A stretch of DNA of 64,000 bases. It comes from JACJWR01 sp964474045. GTDB taxonomy: Bacteria > Actinomycetota > Actinomycetes > S36-B12 > UBA10799. Of this stretch, positions 54,117 to 62,601 are shown one piece after another (the stretch's first letter is position 1; each line of letters starts with the position of its first letter). The stretch covers positions 1 through 64,000 of the forward strand of contig CAYYRC010000011.1 in assembly GCA_964474045.1 (NCBI GenBank), read 5' to 3'. A program made the translations under genes and the position numbers. The notes below the pieces were generated by a model. It was not told where the DNA came from. It searched no databases and saw only the letters and a program-made list of their open reading frames with translations.

Positions 54117-54887
54117 ATGAGCGGGGAGACCCCGGGTTGGCTGGGCAGCCAACTCGATACCGCGCGACAGATCTTGGAGCCGATCTTCGGGCGCTGGCCG
54201 AGCGGGCCGGTCGACGTGGTGTACCCCGACCGAAGCCCTGCACGGATGTCGTTCGTGGAACCCTTGGCCTGGCCCACCGGGCGCCCGCGGATGCGCCTGA
54301 AGGCCGACGATCCGCGCGTCCGCGGCACGGGGGGTTGGCCAGCCGTCGTCGTGCCGCACGAGCTTGCCCATGTCGTGCACTTCGATGCCATGCCGCTGCA
54401 GCTGCGGCTGCGCGTCGAGGCGTCGTACGCCACCTGGCTGGCGGGTCGACTGGTGCGGGGGGCGCCGCCCGAGCACCACACGGCCGGGACAAGCAGCCCG
54501 CTGGTCGCGTGGCTGGAGGCGTTCGGGCTGTTGGCCGAGCGCTACTGGCTCTTCGCCCAGGAGCACCGGCGCATCCACCGCCTTCCCGGCGCCTCCCACC
54601 AGGGGCCCCAACGGTTGGTGCATGACCTGGCGGCCGCGTTCGTCCACGATGAGCTGTCCGACGCTCCCAGGCTCGCTGCCACCACCCCGGGGTACGTCCC
54701 GGTATGCGAGCTGCCACCGGCCGGGACAGCGGCCGCGGCGAGCACCGAGGGTTGCGTCTATCGCGATGTCTTCCTGCACCCGGGCGCCCGCACGTCCCTG
54801 GGCCTGGCCGTGGCGGACTACCTCGATGCCAGCGCCGGCGGCATCCTGAATATGAAAGACTATGTGAATCGTCGGCGGCGGCGTTGA
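54117..54887 (+). CDS. putative zinc metallopeptidase with HELAH motif
   Basis: A 256-residue protein without signal peptide. The zincin motif HELAHVVHFD occurs at residues 81-90, and E101 in EASYATWLAG sits at the distance of a gluzincin third ligand. The rest is mostly helical with no family I recognise. The stop lies inside a 19-base tandem repeat. ATG at 54117, or GTG at 54111 in frame. A peptidase role is inferred from the motif; the DUF4436 gene is divergent. Confidence 0.65.
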   Translation: MSGETPGWLGSQLDTARQILEPIFGRWPSGPVDVVYPDRSPARMSFVEPLAWPTGRPRMRLKADDPRVRGTGGWPAVVVPHELAHVVHFDAMPLQLRLRVEASYATWLAGRLVRGAPPEHHTAGTSSPLVAWLEAFGLLAERYWLFAQEHRRIHRLPGASHQGPQRLVHDLAAAFVHDELSDAPRLAATTPGYVPVCELPPAGTAAAASTEGCVYRDVFLHPGARTSLGLAVADYLDASAGGILNMKDYVNRRRRR

Positions 54888-54921
54888 CCGAAAACTGACG
54901 GTGTTGACCGAAAACTGACGG
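54883..54921. repeat. tandem 19-base direct repeat spanning a stop codon
   Basis: Two exact copies of a 19-base unit (starting GTTGACCGAAAACTGACG) at 54883-54901 and 54903-54921, separated by one T, giving a 20-base period. The stop codon of the putative metallopeptidase gene is inside the first copy. The unit contains GAAAACT and is much lower in GC than its surroundings. A recent duplication or a short protein-binding array is possible. Confidence 0.85.
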
Positions 54922-55253
54922 CGGCCGCCTCACCAGCGCACCGGACGTGGATTTACACAACCTACACATGAAATTCAGCTGCTGCCCTATTCCATTTCCG
55001 GGCCCGGGCTGACACGCTTCTCATGTCGCGGCCCCGACTCTGGTAACCCCAGCTCGGTCGGGGCCGCCGCCATTCCGGCCACCGGCGCAGGAAAGCGCCG
55101 CACTGCGACCACGGATGCGCCGACCGCTGTGGCGTACACTCGAATAGTTGAATTCGATTTGAATTCACTCAAAGGCCACCGGTGTGAAAAACCCGACCCA
55201 AATAGCGGGAAGCCTCCCACGGGCCGAAGCAGGCGACGCCTGGAAGGAAATCG
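54922..55253. other. 332-base gene-free segment with hairpin and low-GC direct repeats
   Basis: No convincing reading frame with a good start is present. An 11-base inverted repeat (55028-55038 and 55057-55067, loop 18) lies mid-segment and has no T run. Upstream of the small gene at 55254 a low-GC stretch holds TTGAATTC at 55148-55155 and again at 55159-55166, an 11-base step, with TACACT just before it at 55135-55140 as a possible -10 box. Base composition here differs from flanking coding DNA, so this may be a regulatory or acquired segment. Confidence 0.6.
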
Positions 55254-55478
55254 ATGAAGTGGCACGTCAACGTGATTCGACACCGCACACGTCCGTCGTG
55301 GTGGCAGCGAGGGGCGGGTAAATCCACCTTCGGCTGGTCGGCGTCGTGTCCTGACGGCGGCTACGAGTTCAACCCGGGGCCCTACAGCTCCGCCGACGAG
55401 GCCCTGGATGCCGCGCGCAGCTCCATCAGCGCCCTGGGGGGCCAGATCGGATCGACGGAGACCATCTCAGAGGGCTAG
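55254..55478 (+). CDS. small protein of unknown function
   Basis: A 74-residue protein with a good GGAAGG site before the ATG. Basic and Trp-rich at first (MKWHVNVIRHRTRPSWWQRG), then FGWSASCPDGGYEFNPGP and SSADEALDAARSSISALGG. The turn, strand and helix pattern weakly resembles UPF0339/YegP-like small domains that occur one per protein, though I would not claim homology. It stands alone on the plus strand, convergent with the lipoprotein hydrolase gene 12 bases downstream, after a repeat-bearing gap. Confidence 0.65.
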   Translation: MKWHVNVIRHRTRPSWWQRGAGKSTFGWSASCPDGGYEFNPGPYSSADEALDAARSSISALGGQIGSTETISEG

Positions 55479-55489
55479 GCCGACCAGTG

Positions 55490-56512
55490 CTACCGGGTTG
55501 GCGAGGCATCCCCCGAGTCGTCCGCGGCCAGACACGACCAGCCGTCTTCCGCGGCGTCGAAGGCTGACGGGCATGCGGACATCGAACTGTCCGCGGCATC
55601 GGCGACGACGCCGAGCGCGGCCAAGATGACCGCCGGATCGTCGTGGGCGATGTCGTGGGACGAGTCCTGGGCGTCGACCACGACAAAGTCCGCCGAGGCG
55701 CTCGCGAGTTCCTGCGCGCCCGCCAGCACGAACTCCCAGTTCTCCCGGTTCTGCTCGTTGTCGCCGGCGACCAGCACCACCACCGGGGCATCCCCCAGCC
55801 GCACACCGGCGGCCGCGGCCTCGCCGGCAGCCATGTCCAGGCTGCTCCCAGCCTCCTCCCAACCCTCGGGGTCGATGGTGCGGTACTCGTCGGGCAGCGT
55901 CGCATCGATCAGCACCAAGCCGGCCAGCGACGCGGGATCGGCGGCATAGGCCTGCCCTGCAGCCAGGAGCGCCACAAGACCGCCGTAGGACCATCCGGCG
56001 AAGATGAACGGACCGCGCTCCCCCGCTGCCGCCAGCCCAGCAACCACCTCGCGCGCGTTGAGCACCGGGGAGTCCGGCCCGTCCGGACGATCCGGGCTCA
56101 GACCGATCCCCGCTCGATCGATCATGCACATCCGCAGCGACAGGTCTTGGGCATCGTCCGGGAACACCCCCGACCAGGTCTCGGCAGATGCCGCGCCGAG
56201 CCCCGCGAGCAGCACGACGGTCGGCGCGCCGGGATCCCGCTTGGCCCCGGCGCAGGTGAAGTGCTGGACCACGCCGGCGGCCGCGACGTCTCGGCCCACC
56301 GGGACATAGTCGGCCGGTGCGCTGCGCGGCGCGTCCGTCATCGTGGATGACGCCGCCGTCGCCGTGGTGGAGGACTCCGCCGGCGTCGGCGTCGGCGCCG
56401 CGGCCGGGGCGCATCCCGCCGCGAGGCTGAGGGCGCCGATGGCCACCGCCGTCGCGGCCAGCGCGGCCAGGGGCGTCCTCCCCGGGCGGCCGCGGGACTC
56501 AGCCACGGACAT
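55490..56512 (-). CDS. alpha/beta-hydrolase lipoprotein
   Basis: A 340-residue exported protein with a lipobox (SLAAGC, Cys about residue 34) and a Thr/Ser/Ala-rich linker. The hydrolase domain has VVLLAGLGAASAETW, a Ser nucleophile in FAGWSYGGLVALLA and a late HDIAHDDP with the probable His. It is probably an esterase acting outside the membrane. ATG at 56512; its start overlaps the end of the ABC permease gene by 14 bases, so all three genes to the right form one operon. Confidence 0.9.
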   Translation of the reverse strand: MSVAESRGRPGRTPLAALAATAVAIGALSLAAGCAPAAAPTPTPAESSTTATAASSTMTDAPRSAPADYVPVGRDVAAAGVVQHFTCAGAKRDPGAPTVVLLAGLGAASAETWSGVFPDDAQDLSLRMCMIDRAGIGLSPDRPDGPDSPVLNAREVVAGLAAAGERGPFIFAGWSYGGLVALLAAGQAYAADPASLAGLVLIDATLPDEYRTIDPEGWEEAGSSLDMAAGEAAAAGVRLGDAPVVVLVAGDNEQNRENWEFVLAGAQELASASADFVVVDAQDSSHDIAHDDPAVILAALGVVADAADSSMSACPSAFDAAEDGWSCLAADDSGDASPTR

Positions 56513-58082
56513 CCCTGCGCCGCCAAAGGAGCAGCCCGGCGGCGAGGATCAGCGCGGACGCCGCCAGCAACCCCACCAACGCCAGGACCGACACAGGGCC
56601 GCCCGGGAGCTGCGGCGAGTGCGCGAAGGGCGACGCATCGAGCAACCATCGCGGCAACCTCCACAGGGTGCCGAACTCGCCCAGCGCCACGAAGGCCAGC
56701 AGCAGCACCCACCCAGCCGCCGTCCATCGCGGCACCAGCCCGAACAGCAGCATCGTCAGGGCCGTCAGGACGAGGGCGGCGGGGATCTGCCCGGCGGCGG
56801 CCGCCGTCAACCGGCCCACCTGCCCGACTGGGTCGTCGATGGCGAGCCCGTGCGCCAAGCCCATGGCGGCGCCGGTCAGGAGCAGGATCGCGGCCACGCC
56901 CAACACGGCGACGAGCAGGTAGCCGGCGGCCCAGCGCAGCCGCGACACCGCCGTGGCCAGGATCTGCTCGGCCCGGCCCGCGGTTTCCTCACCGGACATC
57001 CGGAGCACCGTGGCGATCCCGAACGCCGACACCACCGCGCCCAGAATCCCGACCTCCGCCGCGAGGAAGGCATCGGTCAGGCCCTGCGCGCCGCCGAGCA
57101 GCTCGACATAGCGCCGCATCTCGGGCGAGTCCAGCATCCCGGTGACAGAGTGCGCGATGGACCCGAGGACCAGTCCCATGACCAGCCCACCCAGCAGCCA
57201 CGCCGCGAGGACACCCCGCTGCAGCCGCCACGCCAGGGCGAGCGCGGAACCCATTCGGCCTTCCGCCGGGCCGGCGCGATCAGGCAGGTAGCCGGCGCCG
57301 AAGTCGCGCCGGGCGCGCAGCAGGAAGGCCAGCGGCACCGCGAGCGCTGAGGCCAGCAGCGGCAGCGCCAGCACCCACCAACGGTTGCCAGCGAAGGGCC
57401 GCAGCTGCTGACTCCACCCGATGGGCGACAGCCACGATGCCCACCCGGGATCAGCCGCGCCCAGGTCGCCGACTGCCCTGAGCGCGTAGGCGACCCCCAC
57501 CGCCATGAGCCCCAGGCCCACCGCTGCCCGGGCTGACACCGTGAGCTGGGCGGCGCACAGGCCCGCCGCCGTGAACACCACCCCGGTGGCTGCCCATCCG
57601 GCCCCGAAGGCAACCGCACCGGCCCAGGGCAGCCCGACGATGCCGAGGCCCAACGCGCAGGCCGCGCCCAGCACCAGGCTGGCCCCGGTGCCCTCGACGA
57701 GCGTTGCCGCAATCGGGGCGAACCTCCCCACGGCCCCGCCCGCCAGGAGCTCCAGCCGCCCGGACTCCTCGTCGGAGCGGGTGTGCCTGACGGCCACGAA
57801 CACGAAGAGGATGGCGACGATAGCTGCGCCGAAGGCTGTGAGCTTGATCAGCGAGATGGCACCCAGCGACGTCGGGTCGTAGACCTTGCCGTACAGCGCC
57901 ACCAGCGCGCCGGTGGCGTTGAGGGTCTGTGCCGCCGACGCCAGCGACGCCTTGTCCGGATAGAGGCCGCGGGTAGCGGCCGCCGACGAGACGACCACCA
58001 GGGCCAGCCCGATGATCCAGGCGGGCAGCAACCACCGGTCCCGGCGCAGGTCCAGGCGCAGCATCGCCGCCGTCCCGGTCAT
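56499..58082 (-). CDS. ABC exporter permease (polyketide/drug exporter type)
   Basis: A 527-residue permease with about 12 hydrophobic segments in two halves; both halves begin with a basic amphipathic segment followed by helices (LRLDLRRDRWLLPAWIIGLA and LALAWRLQRGVLAAWLLGGL). This two-half layout is typical of actinobacterial antibiotic-type exporter permeases such as those beside TetR genes. The ATG overlaps the ATPase stop (ATGA). The lipoprotein gene overlaps its end by 14 bases. Substrate unknown. Confidence 0.9.
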   Translation of the reverse strand: MTGTAAMLRLDLRRDRWLLPAWIIGLALVVVSSAAATRGLYPDKASLASAAQTLNATGALVALYGKVYDPTSLGAISLIKLTAFGAAIVAILFVFVAVRHTRSDEESGRLELLAGGAVGRFAPIAATLVEGTGASLVLGAACALGLGIVGLPWAGAVAFGAGWAATGVVFTAAGLCAAQLTVSARAAVGLGLMAVGVAYALRAVGDLGAADPGWASWLSPIGWSQQLRPFAGNRWWVLALPLLASALAVPLAFLLRARRDFGAGYLPDRAGPAEGRMGSALALAWRLQRGVLAAWLLGGLVMGLVLGSIAHSVTGMLDSPEMRRYVELLGGAQGLTDAFLAAEVGILGAVVSAFGIATVLRMSGEETAGRAEQILATAVSRLRWAAGYLLVAVLGVAAILLLTGAAMGLAHGLAIDDPVGQVGRLTAAAAGQIPAALVLTALTMLLFGLVPRWTAAGWVLLLAFVALGEFGTLWRLPRWLLDASPFAHSPQLPGGPVSVLALVGLLAASALILAAGLLLWRRRDVRG

Positions 58083-58975
58083 GATGAGCCGTCCGTGTAG
58101 TGCCGCAGGAAGAGTTCCTCGAGCGTGGGCGGATGAGCCACCAGCCCTTCGATGCCGGCGGCGCTGAGGGTGGCCATGAACCCGTCCAGGGACTCGGGAG
58201 ACACGCTCGCCCTGACGCGGTGACCATCGACGAGCAGATCGTGAACGCCGGCCAGATCGGCCAGCCCCGGCGGCACCGTGCGCAGCGTCGCCTCCACCGC
58301 CGTGCGGGTCAGATGGCGCAGATCCGCCAGCGCCCCGCTCTCGACGACCACCCCGTCGCGGATGATGCTGACGCGATCGCTCAGCGCCTCCGCCTCGCTC
58401 AGGATGTGCGAGCTGAGCAGCACGGTGCGTCCCTGCGCGCGAACTCCGCGGATGCAGTCGCGGAACACCGCCTCCTTGATGGGGTCGAGGCCCGACGTCG
58501 GCTCGTCGAGCAGCAGAAGCTCTGCGTCGCCGGCCAGCGCGGCGACCAGCGCCACCTTCTGCCGGTTGCCCTTGGAGTAGGCCCGACCCCGCTTCGTCGG
58601 ATCGAGGTCGAACTGCTCGATCAGCTCGTCGCGCCGGACCGGGTCGAGGTTGCCGCGGAGCCGGCCCAGCAGATCGATGGTCTCGCCGCCGGTGAGCGTC
58701 GGCCACAACGAGACGTCGCCGGGCACATAGGCAAGGCGCCGGTGCAGCTGGCTGGCCTGCGACCAGGGGTCGCAGCCCAGGACCGTGGAGCGTCCGCCGT
58801 CGGCGCGCAGCAGGCCCAGCAGGACGCGCAGGGTGGTGGTCTTCCCTGCGCCGTTGGGCCCGAGGAAGGCGTGGACCTCGCCCTGGCGCACCTGCAGGTC
58901 GAGGCCGCACAACACCCGCGTCCGGCCGAAACTCTTGGTCAGACCGGAGACATCGATCACAGCCGGCGATCCCAT
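58079..58975 (-). CDS. ABC exporter ATP-binding protein
   Basis: A 298-residue ATPase. Walker A FLGPNGAGKTTTLRV, a signature region written YSKGNRQKVALVAAL in place of LSGGQ (as is usual for this exporter group), Walker B LLLLDEPTSGLDPI and the H-loop LSSHIL are all seen. The C-terminal extension includes VHDLLVDGHRVRASV. ATG at 58975, preceded by a weak GTGGAG site. Coupled to the permease gene. Confidence 0.94.
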   Translation of the reverse strand: MGSPAVIDVSGLTKSFGRTRVLCGLDLQVRQGEVHAFLGPNGAGKTTTLRVLLGLLRADGGRSTVLGCDPWSQASQLHRRLAYVPGDVSLWPTLTGGETIDLLGRLRGNLDPVRRDELIEQFDLDPTKRGRAYSKGNRQKVALVAALAGDAELLLLDEPTSGLDPIKEAVFRDCIRGVRAQGRTVLLSSHILSEAEALSDRVSIIRDGVVVESGALADLRHLTRTAVEATLRTVPPGLADLAGVHDLLVDGHRVRASVSPESLDGFMATLSAAGIEGLVAHPPTLEELFLRHYTDGSS

Positions 58976-59157
58976 GACTCCACTGTGCCGCACTTCCCGC
59001 ACCGCCGGTACGGTCCTTAGGCCCGCGCGGCGGTGCACTTCGGAGCGGGGCGACGGGTGTGGACAACTGTTTGACGTCGCGCTTCGCCGAGCGCACCCTT
59101 GCGTGGGTGCTCGCACACCCGACCAGATATCCCCGCACTCGACTGGCAGGAGGTCCC

Positions 59158-59673
59158 GTGCCGCCGCGCGACACCGAGCGCACCTCCGTCTACCGCGCCG
59201 AGGACCTGTACGCCCGCATGTGCGAGCGCGCGCATCCACCCATGGGGCCGCCGGTGCTGACCGACCTCGCGGGCTCGCAGGTGCTGCTGCCCGCCGAGCG
59301 GCGCTTCGGCGATCTGGACTCGGTGCAGCGCTTCGTCGACGTCGTGCTCCCGGCTGCGTGCGAGCTCTGGCAGGTTCACCTGCCGCCGGTGCAGGTGCGG
59401 CGGCGCAAGGGCGCGGCCAAGGCGCACTGGGAGCCCCCGAGCACGATTGCGCTGGCCGAGGACCAGGCCTGGCTGCGGGAGTTCATCGTGCTGCACGAAC
59501 TGGCCCACCACATCGACCACCACACCCGCGGCAAGCAGCCCGCACCCGCCCACGGCACGAGCTTTCGCACCGCCCTGTGCCGTCTGCACACCCTCGCCAC
59601 CGGGCCGGTCGGGGGCTGGGCCCTGGGCGTCGTCTTCGACCTGGAGCTCGGCGGCGACCTGGCCGCCGAATGA
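59158..59673 (+). CDS. TIGR04338-type putative metallohydrolase
   Basis: A 171-residue protein with HELAHH (H113, E114, H117) and a downstream PAHGTSFR (H132), the three-histidine zinc-site layout of the TIGR04338 family. AGGAGG precedes the GTG start. Found mainly in actinobacteria and always upstream of, or close to, DUF2786 genes; the pair is 16 bases apart here. Substrate and function unknown; the enzyme class is inferred from the zincin motif. Confidence 0.85.
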   Translation: MPPRDTERTSVYRAEDLYARMCERAHPPMGPPVLTDLAGSQVLLPAERRFGDLDSVQRFVDVVLPAACELWQVHLPPVQVRRRKGAAKAHWEPPSTIALAEDQAWLREFIVLHELAHHIDHHTRGKQPAPAHGTSFRTALCRLHTLATGPVGGWALGVVFDLELGGDLAAE

Positions 59674-59689
59674 TCCCGAAAGGAACCGC

Positions 59690-60493
59690 GTGCCCACAAT
59701 CGACACCGTCGCCGCCCTTCTGGCCAAGGCCGAGCGGACCGACAATCCCGACGAGGCCGACGCCTACCTGTCCAAGGCGCAGCAACTTGCCACGCTGTAC
59801 GCGATCGACCTCGCTGCCGCCGCCGCTGCCAACGGCGGCAGATCGCGCTCCACGCGCCCCGTGCAGCGCACGATCGTCATGGGGCAGCCGCGCAAGCACG
59901 TGCTGCCGCACCTGGTCGGGCTGTTCCTCGCGATCGCGCGGCCCAACGACGTCAAGGCGGACATCGCCCACAACAGCACCTACGTCATCGCCTACGGCCT
60001 TCCCGACGACATCGACACGGTCGAGAGCATCTGGCTGGCCTGCGCCCCACGGATGGTGCACGAGTGTGCGCAGTGGATCGCCGGCGACGCCTGGCGCGGC
60101 GACCTGGTCGCGCGGTGGACGCGCAATGGGCTGGAGGAGGTGCCGGTGAGCGCCCGCGGCGCCAAGGCGACCTTCTGCCGGGCCTACGCCCAGCGGGTCG
60201 GCAGCCGGCTGGCCGCGGCCCGCGCGGCCGCCATCGTGGAATCTGACGAGTCGGCGGCCGATCACGGCAGCGGCAAGGATGGTGCGGCGATGGTGCTGGT
60301 CGCCAAGTCCAAGCAGATCGACGAGTACTACCGCGGAGCCAGCAACGCCCGCGGATCCTGGCGAGGCTTCCGCGGCGCCACCTCGGGCCGCAGCTCGGCG
60401 TCGGGTCGCGCAGGCGACGCCGCCGGGCAGCGGGCGCGCCTGGGCAATGAGTCGCCGCTCCCGGGGCAGCGGCCCGGGATCCAGGCCAGCTAG
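59690..60493 (+). CDS. DUF2786 family protein
   Basis: A 267-residue protein. The DUF2786 domain (about residues 1-40, VAALLAKAERTDNPDEADAY then LSKAQQLATLYAIDL) is followed by a conserved central region (VGLFLAIARPNDVKADIAHN) and a Gly/Arg-rich basic C-terminus. Function unknown. GTG start with an AAAGGA site. Partner of the upstream TIGR04338 gene. Confidence 0.88.
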   Translation: MPTIDTVAALLAKAERTDNPDEADAYLSKAQQLATLYAIDLAAAAAANGGRSRSTRPVQRTIVMGQPRKHVLPHLVGLFLAIARPNDVKADIAHNSTYVIAYGLPDDIDTVESIWLACAPRMVHECAQWIAGDAWRGDLVARWTRNGLEEVPVSARGAKATFCRAYAQRVGSRLAAARAAAIVESDESAADHGSGKDGAAMVLVAKSKQIDEYYRGASNARGSWRGFRGATSGRSSASGRAGDAAGQRARLGNESPLPGQRPGIQAS

Positions 60494-60533
60494 GACGGGC
60501 GCCGCCGTCGGGAGCTGTCAGCGCCCGGTGGCC

Positions 60534-60839
60534 TCAGACCTCGGTGCCAGGCTGCTGCGGCTCGTAGCCGGCGTTGCGCAGCATGCGTCGCAGATCGACG
60601 ATCAGCTGCACGTCGACGTCCTTGGACTTCGGTCGCTCGATGGTCTCGGTCTCGGCGCCGACCTTCACCAGGAACTTGCCGTCGTGCTTCTCGGTGATGT
60701 TGCCGACCGCGCCCAGCAGCGACTCGACGTCCGCCCATCGGATGTTGCCGCTGGTGGGGTGCGAGTAGATCGCCGTCAGCGTGTCGAGGTGGTGGTTGTT
60801 GAGGGTCGTCGGCTCGGGGCCGGTGGTGTCGTGTGCCAT
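60534..60839 (-). CDS. HicA-like small protein without a HicB partner
   Basis: A 101-residue protein in which HPTSGNIRWADVESLLGAVG, a central basic strand (EKHDGKFLVKVGAET), and DLRRMLRNAGYEP match the layout of HicA-type mRNA interferase folds. The usual catalytic GSH motif is replaced by KHDGK. No HicB antitoxin is next to it. I would call it a HicA-like domain protein of unknown activity. ATG at 60839. Confidence 0.6.
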   Translation of the reverse strand: MAHDTTGPEPTTLNNHHLDTLTAIYSHPTSGNIRWADVESLLGAVGNITEKHDGKFLVKVGAETETIERPKSKDVDVQLIVDLRRMLRNAGYEPQQPGTEV

Positions 60840-60906
60840 GCGGCAACTGTGGCACACATCGAACGGTCATCCCCGAGTCACTCCGCCGGGCGGCGGCGTC
60901 CGCAGG

Positions 60907-61404
60907 TCACTCGCCGGGGTGCGGGGCTCCCCAGCGCGAGTCGGGGTAGTCGCGCTCCGGCTCGTCGGCCCCGAAGTACATCTCGCCTAGGCGCAGCAGC
61001 TGGTTATCCGTGATGTCGTCGATGTCGCAGCGGACATCGGCGACGACCTTGGCTGCGACGTCGGAGTAGTGCTTGTCCAGGTAGTGCGCGAACAGGCAAC
61101 TGGCGTTGGCCTTCCCCTTGCCGTGGCCGAGCAGCAGCACCTCGTCAGCGGCCTTGAGCTCCAGCGCCAGGGTGCGGAAGAAGTCGTCGGTGTCGATCTT
61201 GTCGATGTCATAGGTGCCGTCGGGGTTGCCCGCGCGGTGGTACACGTTGTGGTTGAGGTGCCACGGGTCGGGCGCGGCTACCGCCTCCGGCTTAGAGTGA
61301 GTCGCGGCGTCGGTGGCGTAGATCCTTGCGTGCGAGAAGTCGATCGCCACGATCGCCCGCTTGCCCTTCAGGTTCACCTTGTCCGTCGTGCCGTGCTCGC
61401 CCAT
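60907..61404 (-). CDS. eRF1-domain-like (baeRF / translational machinery-type) protein
   Basis: A 165-residue soluble protein. AIVAIDFSHARIYATD at the N-terminus and FAHYLDKHYSDVAAKV later resemble the central domain of bacterial eRF1-like proteins annotated as translational machinery protein. A GHGKGKANAS motif is at residues about 90-100. No catalytic residue is known. AGGAGG precedes the ATG at 61404. Function unknown. Confidence 0.55.
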   Translation of the reverse strand: MGEHGTTDKVNLKGKRAIVAIDFSHARIYATDAATHSKPEAVAAPDPWHLNHNVYHRAGNPDGTYDIDKIDTDDFFRTLALELKAADEVLLLGHGKGKANASCLFAHYLDKHYSDVAAKVVADVRCDIDDITDNQLLRLGEMYFGADEPERDYPDSRWGAPHPGE

Positions 61405-61494
61405 GCGTTGCGCCTCCTGAAGGATCGAATGTCGTCGCCTCCGCCGCGCTCGGGCGGCGGCTGCCCAGGCTAACGCTATCGCCCGGCGGTTGTG

Positions 61495-62514
61495 CTAGTC
61501 CGCGGTCGTGCGCTGATGCCCGGCGAGCGCCGGGATGATCCGGTTGCCATAGGCGTGCAGCGTCTCGTCCTTGCCGTCGTGCTGCAGGTAGACCGCGAAC
61601 TGGGTCATGCCCAGGTCTCCGAGTTCCCGCAGCTTGGCCACGTGCTCGTCCACGTCACCCAGGACGCAGAACCTACGCACGATCTGGTCCGGCACGAAGT
61701 CCGCCGACGGATTGCCCGCCCGACCGTGCTCGTTGTAGTCGTAGCCCGCGCGGCCCGCTATGTAGTCGGTGAGCTCCGCCGGCGCCCCCGACTCGCTGCC
61801 GTAGCGGCTCACGATGTCGGCGACGTGGTTGCCCACCATGGCCCCGAACCAGCGGGTCTGGTCGATCTGGTGCTCGAGGTCCGAGCCCACGTAGGCCGGC
61901 GCGGCGACGATGAACTCCAGCGCCTCCGGGTCGCGCCCGGCCGCCGCAGCTGCCTCCTTCACCCGTCCGATGGACCAGGCCACCACGTGCGGGTCGGCAA
62001 TCTGCAGGATGAGCCCGTCGGCCACCTGGCCGGTGAGCTCCAGCATCTTGGGCCCGTAGGCGCCGACGTAGACCGGCAGCCGGCTGTCCGGCGCCCACGC
62101 CAGGTGCACCATCGAGTCGCCCACCCGGGTGGAGCGGCCGTTCGCCAGGTCCGAGATGGTCGTCACCGCCGCCCGCAGCTCGGCCACCGGCACGGGCTTG
62201 CCCTTGGTGACGCGGACGGCGGAGTCACCGCGGCCGAGCCCGCAGGCCGTGCGGTTGCCGAACATGGTGTTGAGCGTGGCGAAGGTCGATGCCGTCACGC
62301 TGGGATGGCGGGTGGCCGGGTTGGTCACCATCGGCCCCACCGTGATCCGGTGGGTCGACGACAGCACCTGCGAGAAGATCACGTTGGGCTCCTGCCACAG
62401 CAGGTGCGAGTCGAACGTCCAGAAGTGGTCGAACCCCTCGATCTCGGCCCGGCGGGCGTAGTCCACCACCTGCCAGATCGGCGGGACGGGTTGCATGACG
62501 ATGCCGAATCTCAT
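61495..62514 (-). CDS. LLM-class F420-dependent oxidoreductase (TIGR03842 family)
   Basis: A 339-residue TIM-barrel flavin-like oxidoreductase. The LLM pattern is seen in RAEIEGFDHFWTFDSHLLW and ITVGPMVTNPATRHPSVTA, and the acidic cofactor region near ADGLILQIADP. TIGR03842 enzymes are expected to use coenzyme F420, which fits an actinobacterium; the substrate is unknown. An AGGAG site precedes the ATG at 62514. Divergent from deoC. Confidence 0.9.
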   Translation of the reverse strand: MRFGIVMQPVPPIWQVVDYARRAEIEGFDHFWTFDSHLLWQEPNVIFSQVLSSTHRITVGPMVTNPATRHPSVTASTFATLNTMFGNRTACGLGRGDSAVRVTKGKPVPVAELRAAVTTISDLANGRSTRVGDSMVHLAWAPDSRLPVYVGAYGPKMLELTGQVADGLILQIADPHVVAWSIGRVKEAAAAAGRDPEALEFIVAAPAYVGSDLEHQIDQTRWFGAMVGNHVADIVSRYGSESGAPAELTDYIAGRAGYDYNEHGRAGNPSADFVPDQIVRRFCVLGDVDEHVAKLRELGDLGMTQFAVYLQHDGKDETLHAYGNRIIPALAGHQRTTAD

Positions 62515-62601
62515 GAGCGGCTCCTGCCTGGCTCGGGCGGCGGCCGCGCAGCCGCTCCCGCCAGCCTGCCACCACCACCGACTTGGGTCTACCCTCGCGC
62601 C

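Noticed and set aside
52754..54625. 623-residue plus-strand frame across the DUF4436 gene
   Set aside because: Mostly antisense to DUF4436; it begins in the hairpin-rich leader with no ribosome-binding site and has no recognisable domain.
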